Of a stretch of 64,000 bases of DNA, positions 50,336-58,126 are shown piece after piece. Made by a program: the position numbers and the translations under genes. Location: NCBI RefSeq assembly GCF_052857255.1, contig NC_135500.1:49750272-49814271 (forward strand), given 5' to 3'. Under the pieces are notes generated by a model. That model was not told the origin of the DNA, searched no databases, and saw nothing but the letters and a program-made list of their open reading frames with translations. The DNA is from Amblyomma americanum. Its lineage: Eukaryota; Arthropoda; Arachnida; Ixodida; Ixodidae. Position 1 is the stretch's first letter. Every line of letters begins with the position of its first letter.

Positions 50336-50569
50336 AAGGAGCTCTCCTCAAAATATATATATAAAAAAAAACAAATGATGTTATCAGCGGCGGCAGCGGC
50401 TTGGCGCGCTGCTTGCCGAAGCGTTGAGCACGCCAGCTCGGTTCAGCCGGGTCCGTCGGCACCAAGCGTCGTGCGCAAACGCCGAAGTCGACGTTAGGCT
50501 TAGGTCAGCCGGCTCTGCGCTTCCGACGACACGGAATTCGAAGCGGCTTGCAGCGTATCAAATGTCGAC

Positions 50570-50790
50570 ATTTTCCACGGGCTCAGTCCAGGCACATCCA
50601 CCGGCACTGCAGAGACTTGCGGTAACACCGAAGTTGACGGCGATCGGCATTGTCCAGCCGCGTCCACCGGCGATGCTGGCGTCAACAGGGTTTGTTCAGC
50701 CGCGTCCACCGGCGAAGCTGTTGTTGGCGAGCTCAGTCCAGCCGCATGCACCGAGGGTACAGCAGCTTGCGGCATCACCGAAGCTGCAGC
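50570..50790. repeat. Diverged minisatellite in K2
   Basis: Imperfect direct repeats of about 40-65 bp. The core CAGCCGCGTCCACCGGCGA occurs twice (near 50,655 and 50,697), with variants CAGGCACATCCACCGGCA (near 50,590) and CAGCCGCATGCACCGAGG (near 50,740). Each is followed by related GCTG/CTTGCGG tails. Open frames on both strands here come from this periodicity. Confidence 0.65.
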
Positions 50791-51539
50791 TCTCGACGAT
50801 GCAGCGCTCTACTTATTCCATGCGAGTCTCTTTTCGCCGACTGCTTTTCGCGTGCTTGCTTTCAAGCGCGCGTCTCGGGCCATTGTGACACACGGAACAA
50901 AGACACCAGGCAGGCAAATACACGCAAAAGCACGAAATTTGAGGCTAAAAGAAGCGATTCAATAGCCAAAATATCTACAATAACGATAAGGAAAACGGCA
51001 GAACGAAAAATACTAGGAAACAAAGAGGAGCGCGAAAAATGACGGGCGTGCAGGCGAAAGCAGACGACGGGAAGGAGCCGTACAAAGCAGCCGCGGGGAC
51101 CAAAGCATGCGTCACGGCCAATCAGAGGGCTGCGCCTCGAGGAGGCGCCCGTTTTACCCAATCGGCGGCCGTCTCGCGACGCTTTCCCCCCTTGCGAACG
51201 GGTGCTGATAGCTCCGCTGTGCGAGGGTCTACAGCTTGCCGAAAGGTGCCAAATTGGGGAGCGGGAAACAAGGTTTCAAACGAGACCAAGATGGCGCCGA
51301 TCGGTTCGCGTCGCGCGGAGCTACGGCAGCTTGAAAATGGGGCAAACCTTCGCGCTTGGCGTTCAATTTCGGCTCACCGACGTTTCTAAATTGCCGTTTT
51401 TTTCATACTTTGAGTTGGAATTCAGCTAAAATATTTTGTAGAGGCATAGTTGGGACATTAAAGACTTCAAAATCGCAATTTTTGAAAATTGCCATTTTTG
51501 ACCATTTTTCGCGATTTCAAGACCCGCGTCCCCCCTTAA

Positions 51540-51811
51540 GAAAGCATGAATGGGTGATGCAAGATATGTTTGCGAGCTGGGTTTGCAAGTTTGACAAGGA
51601 TATGGTGGCAGAGAAGTGGTGGGCTGTGCTTATCCTTAACAATTGCATAGTGCATAAAGTCCAAGTTTTGCAGTGAACTTCACATTTTTGCCAGACAACA
51701 GTAGCAATAAAAGTCAGCCCCTTGACCAGGGTGTCATCGCCACTGTAAAGGCACTCTACAAGAAACATATTTGCGAATGAGTTTTGCTGAACATATAGCA
51801 GCAGCAGCCCC
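51540..51811 (+). pseudogene. Tigger A transposase, DDE core fragment
   Basis: The plus-strand frame gives WVMQDMFASWVCKFDKDM and then VLILNNCIVHKVQV, the second catalytic block of pogo/Tigger transposases. It normally reads LDN; the aspartate is replaced by asparagine here. After a stop and frameshift, the LQPLDQGVI block is visible in degraded form (PLTRVSSPL; the DNA reads CAGCCCCTTGACCAGGGTGT). The frame runs to CCC CTT AA at 51,811-51,815 and resumes at 55,796. K2 cuts it on the left. The element is inactive. Confidence 0.8.
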
Positions 51812-51815
51812 TTAA

Positions 51816-53350
51816 AGGACCACTGACCACCCTCTGGTCGAAAATATTTTGTACCTCTCTCATAGCAAGGCATAGTCTTCGGAAGGCGTGGCGGCAAAAA
51901 TTGTTTTGAAAAGTCTCATTAATAGCGTAGTTACAGCGATCACAATGCTTCTCTCCTCCTGTTCCCTCCCCGAGATTTTTCTCCCTCACGCCTCGTCGAG
52001 TAGGCTTTGCAAGCGAAATTCGCCCTTCCTCCTTCGATGTTAGCCGAAGGCGTGGTGTCTGGTGGAGTACGTCACTACCCGGGATATTTCATGGCGGGGG
52101 TGGGGGGAACGGGGGGGGCCACCCAACACCCTCTTTATTTTGCTCATCAGGGTGTTTCCTCGCGATATGTTTCTTTGTCCTTCCTGGCCCTAGTTATTTT
52201 TGTTTTTTCAAGCATTTTTTCGCCTCCTCCACTCCCTACCCGCCCTTCCCCGTTGGGTATGCAACAAAACAGCTTGACCCCCGCCTTTTCCCGGCCTGTG
52301 TTCGTCCCCCGCTTCTCCACCATCATTGCGCATTGCTTGACACGCGTGCCTTGCTCCGCTGTGCTCACAGATGTTTTTCTGCACTCCGCGCCTTCGATGT
52401 TATCTGAGGCTGCTTTGCCTAGGAGACATTTTTGCCTAGGATCGTGGTTCGAATCCAGTCGCTACGCGCACATCAATCGACGAAACAGCGTTGTTGCATT
52501 TTCTCTGCACACTGAACGATAGAGACGCGATCGGCTAACCACCTCAACATGTTAGCGAGCGCATCCTTTCATATATCTGTTTGCTTTTGTCAGTGACATA
52601 CCCAGTTAGCGAGTGTCCTTTTCATGACTTTTTTTTTGTGTGCGTGCATGGTGTGAGAGGCCTCCCCGCCGTTCTACGACCAGAGGGGCGGGATTCACCT
52701 TTGTTCGAAACGCACGGCAAAGTGCGGACCCGGCAACCGTCCAGTATTTCTTGGAATTGCACATTTGCACTTCTCCAAGGGTGTTTATGTGTTCTGTGTG
52801 TTTGTGTCTTTTCTTTGCTCCTAAACTTCCTGTCTTTCAACAGAGCAGAGAAAAACCAAGGCAGCCGCAGTAAGATGGACGAGCGAGAAGCAGTGTGTGC
52901 GAGAGAGGGAAACCGTCTACGACACACGATGCGGCACACGCACAGAATACGCTGAACCATACATGAACTGGCACGTGTAACTAAAAACATTGTGGGGAGG
53001 GGGTGTATGTGTGTGCGTAAACGGAAGGCGCTATGGAAAGCGCGCGCGCAATGAGTAGACAGACACGACGAACTAGCTACGCCCACCCTTCGCACGTCAG
53101 TCAAAACGATGCACCAATGGAATGCCTTTCGCGAGGGTCTTCGAGATGGCGTCAACTTGAAGGCTCGGGAGCCAGAGTAGAGATAAGGAGGTTGGTTTCT
53201 CGAAGGAAAGAGTGAACGGGCTTTGATTTGAATTTTTACTGCTTTTCGGGACGGGCATGGCTCCAGTATTTTGCAGAGGTTATCTTCAATGCCTCATCTA
53301 TGCACTGGGCTTGTTTGGCTAAAATGCCCAGACCCCTGGTCAGTGGCTCT
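51816..53350. mobile_element. TTAA-flanked non-autonomous DNA transposon (MITE-like, 1.5 kb)
   Basis: Bounded by TTAA at 51,812-51,815 and 53,351-53,354. Left end AGGACCACTGACC; right end, inverted, AGAGCCACTGACC (11 of 13 identical). No transposase is recognisable in 1,535 bp. The longest frames (for example 52,622-53,155 minus) have no family resemblance. Contents include a C/T-rich section, a B-box-like GGTTCGAATCC at ~52,447 and a doubled TTTGCCTAGGA. It sits at a TTAA inside the Tigger A transposase, and its right TTAA is also the left TTAA of the piggyBac. The TIR differs from both K1/K2 and the piggyBac. Confidence 0.75.
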
Positions 53351-53377
53351 TTAACTCTTTCCTGCCCACGCCTATGC

Positions 53378-53401
53378 CCATCGATAGCCCGCTATCGATG
53401 G
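53378..53401. repeat. Subterminal palindrome of the piggyBac left end
   Basis: CCATCGATAGC and GCTATCGATGG are perfect 11-bp inverted arms around CC, 23 bp inside the left terminus. Subterminal inverted repeats are common in piggyBac elements and are plausible transposase-binding sites. Confidence 0.8.
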
Positions 53402-53571
53402 TTGCAAGTTCGTATTTACGCGCTTTCGAAGCGTTTACGGACATGCTGCGCCATCTAGTAAGTAATAAAGGAACTATTCTTTCAGTTTTGGTTTTTTGTT
53501 TCACGTTTTCGCCGCGCGGGGGTTTTAAACGACACTTCGAAGTTAGGTGACGCTCCCTCGTTGTGTCCGTG

Positions 53572-55437
53572 ATGGCGTCGACATCGCGCGCTTCTGCTCC
53601 GCGCAAATGTCGCGCTTCCATCGATCCCGATGCATCTGCGAGCGATGTTTTTGAAGATGAAAGCAGCAGCGACTCGGAGGACAACTTCAGTTCGTCGGAT
53701 TTTAGTACTGAAAGCGAAAGTGCGTTGATCCAGCCCGGAACGGCCGCAGGCATCCGTCGGTAAGTTTCGGTTTCTCTGAATCGTTTCGCTGCGCTCCCAC
53801 GCTGATCTGTAGATATCCTCCGTGTGCTGAAGGTCAGATTTCTTATCTGCAGGGTGGCAACGTCTTTCGGGAGGGACCATTTGCCGGCGGCTGCGCAGGG
53901 TGTCGTGTTTTCTCCTGCACGACGGCCAGGCCTCGACCTCGGCATCGCGCTCCGGAGTGGCGCTAGGCGGTTCTCCAGAGCCGTTGATTTCTTTTTTCTT
54001 TTTTTCACTGGTGAAATCATCCGAGAGATATGCGACAATACAAATAAATATGCCTGGATGCATATTCTTGAAAAACCAACTTACGGTGAGAGAGATGGGT
54101 CCTGGAGAGAAGTGACACCGGATGAAATGCAGAAGTTCATCGGACTGCTAATCTACATGGGTATCGTGCAAGTCCCACGTCTGCACTCATATTGGAACAC
54201 GGGGAGATTGTTCGCAGGCCTTGTACCACCGAAAGTGATGCCGAGAAGGCGATTCAAGGCATTACTGGCATTCTTGAGTGTGACGGACCCAGAGAAGACC
54301 ACTGCCGCAACCCACGGGAAGCTTCACCGCGTATCTTCTCTGCTAAAACACATGAACGTTTCGTCTCCGCAGTTCTTTCAGCCGCATCGGTACCTGTCCG
54401 TTGACGAGAGGATGGTGAAGTCGAAAGGTCGTTCTGGAATTCGGCAGTATATGAGGGATAAAGTAATAAAATGGGGGTATAAATTGTGGGTTCTGGCTGA
54501 TTCAAAAACTGGCTACACGGTTCAATTCAATGTGTATACCGGAAAGCGAGAAGCGCCCAGTGCACGTGGTTTGGCATTTGATGTTGTGACGCGGCTGTGT
54601 GAGAACTACCTTGATCAGGGATACTTAATTTTTTTGGACAACTTTTACACATCAACATCTTTGTTCATCCATCTACTGGAATTCAAGACACTAGCTTGCG
54701 GAACGACCCGAAAAGACCGCCGCGGTTTTCCCAGCGAACTAAAGGACACAAAATGGGAAAAAAAAGCAGGAAGAGGAGATGTTCGATGGCTGCGGGACAA
54801 GGACGTATTGTATCTGCAATGGAAGGATAAGCGGGTTGTCCACATGATGTCGACAGCCCACACCGCTAACGACTATGTTATTGCGAAGCGAAGAAAAAAA
54901 GTCGAGAACAAATGGACCGAAGTCTCAATCAGAAAGCCGCAACTCATAGACGACTACAATGTGGGCATGCTGGGAGTCGACAAATCTGACCAGCTTATCG
55001 GATCCTACAACGTCCTCATGAAGTGCGTGCGCTGGTGGAAGACCCTGTTCTTCCATTGTATAGACATTGCTGTAGTCAACAGTTTTATACTGTTTGATGA
55101 GCACCGCCGACAGCATCCAGAGGTGGCAGAACTGTCAAGAATCTCGCGCTTCGACCAGTTCGCCTTCAGACTAGAACTGACTGAGCAGCTGCTGGGATTT
55201 GATGAGCGACCTTCTGTAAACCCCGCCGTTCCTCCAGTTGTTCCACCAGGTGGTGCACCCCAAGGTCTTCAGCACAAGCCAAAAAAAATGGAGCGTTATA
55301 GGAACTGTAAGTTGTGCTATGAAGACAGAAAAGTTGAACAGAAAACAAATGTCTTCTGTGAGACCTGTGCTATCAATTTGTGTTTCACTACGTCGAGAAA
55401 CTGTTTTGCCCGTTGGCATGACACGCACCATGCCTAA
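53572..55437 (+). CDS. piggyBac transposase (two exons: 53,572-53,759 and 53,853-55,437)
   Basis: Cut-and-paste transposase acting at TTAA. Exon 1 starts at ATG 53,572 and encodes a Ser/Asp-rich acidic N-terminus (SDVFEDESSSDSEDN). It ends at donor CG|GTAAGT (53,760). A 93-nt intron ends at TTATCTGCAG (53,852). The two leftover exon-1 bases plus one exon-2 base complete a codon, so phases match exactly. The product is 590 residues, close to the ~590 usual for the family. The DDE_Tnp_1_7 core carries catalytic aspartates in YLSVDERMVKSKG (~54,405), LIFLDNFYTS (~54,635) and VGMLGVDKSDQ (~54,975). A C-terminal cysteine-rich domain follows (CKLCYEDR...VFCETCAINLC...CFARWH). Without splicing, the second open frame starts too late and lacks the acidic N-terminus. 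No stop or frameshift is seen. Confidence 0.9.
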
Positions 55438-55795
55438 CGTTTTTTTTTCCGCCTCAATAAGTTCTGGACATAGAAAGCTGAAATTTTGTGAAACATTGTA
55501 CAGATGTATCCTCAACAAAATGTATATACTGAAATTTTTTTATATTTTGTGTGTGTAAAAAAATGTTGATGTTTTTGTATATTTTGTCCAGTGTTGTTTG
55601 AAATTTTTGTGCAATTTTGTTTTTCAAAATTTTCTCCAATTAACATGTTCATTGAGACTAACACCATTAAAAAGACAATTTCCTCTTCTCAACAATGATA
55701 CTATTTCCTTGAGTATCAAGCATGTTTTGTTGAAGGAACAAAAATATTTCCTATACCACCCAAAAACCACTACTTTTCCCATGGGCAGGAAAGTG

Positions 55796-56225
55796 TTAAG
55801 GTGCATTTAAGGAATTCAAAAAACATGGTGGTTGCTTCGTGGTGACAGTTGAAAGCAGCAAAATAAGCAAGTGCTTTCTAACAGCTGGCTTCGTATGTAA
55901 TGCCAATGTTCTTGAAGCCGATGAGCAGAGTGATGTTGAAGTCGATGAGGCAGTCAACGCCAACGACGTGTGGTCCGGCCTCTTTGAGAGCAACTTTGTT
56001 TCTGCAACAGACACTTTTGAAGAATATGTGCATGCCAGTGAAACTGAGCTAGCTGTCTGCAAGGAACTGAGCATGAACACCGAGATTGTTGCAGCAGTGC
56101 GCAGTGACGTGAAGCTTGTGACCGAAGACGAATCGGAAGGTGAGGACAATGTAGATCCGATGCCATATGTGCCATGCAAAGAGGTGCTCGAATACCTCGG
56201 AGTGACAAGGCGCTTCAGTGTTTAA
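55796..56225 (+). pseudogene. Tigger A transposase C-terminal part
   Basis: Directly after the piggyBac's right TTAA, the frame broken at 51,811-51,815 resumes (CTT AAG GTG CAT). It runs through SKCFLTAGF, an acidic stretch with NANDVWSGLFES, and DESEGEDNVDPMPYVPCKE to a stop at 56,223. This acidic tail is typical of pogo/Tigger transposases. One short frame defect (a TGA near 55,846) is visible. The 300 bp to 56,525 is the 3' UTR and right terminal repeat. Confidence 0.75.
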
Positions 56226-57130
56226 GCCTTCTTGAGGATGAAATCATTTGAAGTGCACCAGTCACCGTTGCGTGCTGCAGTGCTTTGGGAAGAAATCAAA
56301 ACTAACCAGCATTTCCCACTTGGCTTTTTTTCTTTTGCGACCTCCAATCACTGCAAGCTGCTTATAAACAGTGCTATAACTACAGAAAACTCCCAGCTGT
56401 CGCTCTCACGCTGATTAAATTTTGCCTCTCCACCTCGAGTTTTTAGAGAAATTTTATAATACAAATATTGGCTATACGAACTATTTTTACTTTTTTTACC
56501 TCATCGCTATAATGAGATTTCACTGTATTCTCTCTTTTCATGTGACCAGATACTCACAAAAGGTATGCCGGGCATATATTTGTTTCTGCAATATTTTTTG
56601 GGAGGCCTCTTCAAAAACGTTCTTAGCTAAAACTGATTATGTTAAAAAGTACATTTATCAAGCTATATTTTGATACATTAACTTTGAAAATTTTTTGCTT
56701 CCAGTGAAAAATATATACAGGTGAACCTCGATATAACGAACCTCGATAGAACGAAGTTCAACTTTTTTTGGTTCAGTTTCTTGCTTCCACTGAAATGCAT
56801 GTGTTTTTTTCCTCGATTTAACGAAGTGGTTTCGCGCTGAAGTTTCGATGCAACAAAGTTTATGGGAGCACAGAAAAACTACGCCACTTTATGAAGTATA
56901 TTCAAATTTTATTTTGTAAGAAACATGTTTGTAGAGGAAAATGTTACCCCACTGCGGCGCCCCGGGCGCACAGACGTGCAAATAGTGCCCTCTCTGACGT
57001 TTCAACGTCTACAGCAATGTTGTCAATCCTATCCAACCCAAGCCTAGAGTCTCTCGTTCGTTGGCACAGGAAGGCACGCTGCCACAAGAAGTCATTTCTT
57101 TCTCTGATCGTGGTGCTCTTTTGTGCAACA

Positions 57131-58126
57131 ATGAGTGGTGCGCCCCGGAAGAGAAAAGTGCTTTCTCTTGATCTTAAAGCGAAAATGATCAAAGAAGTAG
57201 CCGCCGGCGAGAAGAAGAAGAAAGTGGCGGACAGATGCGATATAACGCTGAATACCTTTTCAACCATTTTAAAGGCGAAGGACAACATATTGTGTGCTGT
57301 CAGCGACAGCGGCCTGAGTGGGACAAGGAAGAGGCTGAAAGCGGCTACGTACGGCGACGTGGAGAAAGCCACATTCATGTGGTTCATAGAAATGCGCAAA
57401 GAACATGCCTCTGGGTGGTGCCATACTTCAACAGAAAGCCCTGGACTTTGCAAGTGTGCTTGGGTGTGACGAATTCAAGGCTAGCAGCGGGTGGCTACAT
57501 TCATTTTGAAGAGCGCCACAATATCGTTGGCAAAGTAATCAGCGGTGAAAGTGCGGAGGCGAATGCCATTGGAGCCGCTGATTGGCTTCGTGTCCGCGTT
57601 CCAGGCATTCTCGCCCGCTATGACATCGCGGACATTTATAATGCCGATGAAACGGCATTATTTTATCGCCTTTTGCCGAAGAGGACCCTGGCTCTGAAAA
57701 ATGAACGTTGCCATGGCGGCAAGCAGAGCAAGCGTCTAACTGTGTTGCTATGTGCAAACATGGATGGAACGGATAAACGCAAGCTGCTGGTCATCAGAGT
57801 TAGTGGAAGACCACGTTGTTTCATTGGAAGGTTGATGCCCGTCAAGTACGTCAGTAACGAAAGGCTTGGATGACACGAGCCCTGTTCAGAGACTGGCTTA
57901 ATGAGCTGGATGAGGAAATGGGGCAGCAGAAGAGAAAAATCTGCCTTCTCCTGGACAACTGTTCAGTGCACCACGTTGACGTGGAGCTGTCAAACGTCGC
58001 GCTAGAATTTCTACCCGCAAATTGCACATCCCTAATCCAGCCATTGGATCAAGGTGTAATAAACAGAGTAAAGTGTGCTTACAAGAAGCGCATGATCGAG
58101 AGAATTTTGCTCAACGTGCGCCTAAA
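57131..58126 (+). pseudogene. Tigger B transposase, N-terminal and DDE core (frameshifted)
   Basis: ATG at 57,131 opens a CENP-B/psq-type helix-turn-helix (RKRKVLSLDLKAKMIKEVAA, then KKVADRCDITLNTFSTILK), followed by the second DNA-binding region. After frameshifts near 57,410 and 57,505 the DDE core carries DIYNADETALFYRL (first Asp, ~57,640). After another shift near 57,865 come ICLLLDNCSVHHV (~57,945) and SLIQPLDQGVI (~58,035). All three acidic residues are intact, but the gene has at least three frame breaks. K1 interrupts it within ...NVRLK at 58,123-58,126. Domesticated relatives include CENP-B; here the neighbours and ends show a plain transposon. Confidence 0.88.

Larger units (their letters stand above)
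49252..51535 (-). mobile_element. K2: TTAA-target DNA transposon, internally deleted
   Basis: A 2,284-bp element bounded by exact TTAA duplications (49,248-49,251 and 51,536-51,539). Left terminus GGGGGGGATGAGGGTCTTGA; right terminus, read inward, GGGGGGACGCGGGTCTTGA. That is a long near-identical inverted repeat, shared with K1. A transposase C-terminal remnant lies on the minus strand at 49,986-50,230. The right third (51,040-51,300) is GC-rich with two CCAAT-type boxes (GCCAATCAGAG, CCCAATCGG) and reads like the promoter of a minus-strand gene. It probably descends from a K1-like autonomous element by internal deletion. Confidence 0.8.
53355..55795 (+). mobile_element. piggyBac element, apparently complete (2,441 bp)
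   Basis: Flanked by TTAA on both sides (53,351-53,354; 55,796-55,799), the piggyBac target. Left terminus CTCTTTCCTGCCCACG and inverted right terminus CACTTTCCTGCCCATG pair closely. A subterminal 11-bp-arm palindrome lies 23 bp inside the left end. One gene with a single short intron is predicted, with no visible disabling mutation. The termini, target duplication and open transposase together make it a candidate autonomous, possibly recently active element. Confidence 0.92.
47938..56525 (+). mobile_element. Tigger/pogo-type transposon A, with three nested insertions
   Basis: The left end CAGTCAAGCCCACTATTATA (47,938) and right end TATAATGAGATTTCACTG (to 56,525) are related inverted ends. 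Both are flanked by TA, the duplicated target of Tc1/mariner-pogo elements. Removing K2 (49,252-51,535), the MITE (51,816-53,350) and piggyBac (53,355-55,795), with one TTAA each, leaves ~2.3 kb. The surviving coding sequence is a transposase fragment (51,540-51,811 plus 55,796-56,225). The N-terminal half of the transposase is not found. The 48,000-49,150 part is non-coding or unrecognised. Confidence 0.72.

Noticed and set aside
52430..52470. tRNA gene suggested by GGTTCGAATCC
   Set aside because: Only a B-box-like string; no A-box at the right distance and no cloverleaf could be drawn.
52622..53155. 177-codon minus-strand frame in the MITE
   Set aside because: Low-complexity Arg/Ser/Thr-rich composition with overlapping frames on the other strand and no transposase motif.
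53824..53852. Start of the piggyBac protein at 53,824
   Set aside because: This stretch is the end of the proposed intron. The phase-matched upstream exon with ATG at 53,572 gives the usual acidic N-terminus and family length.
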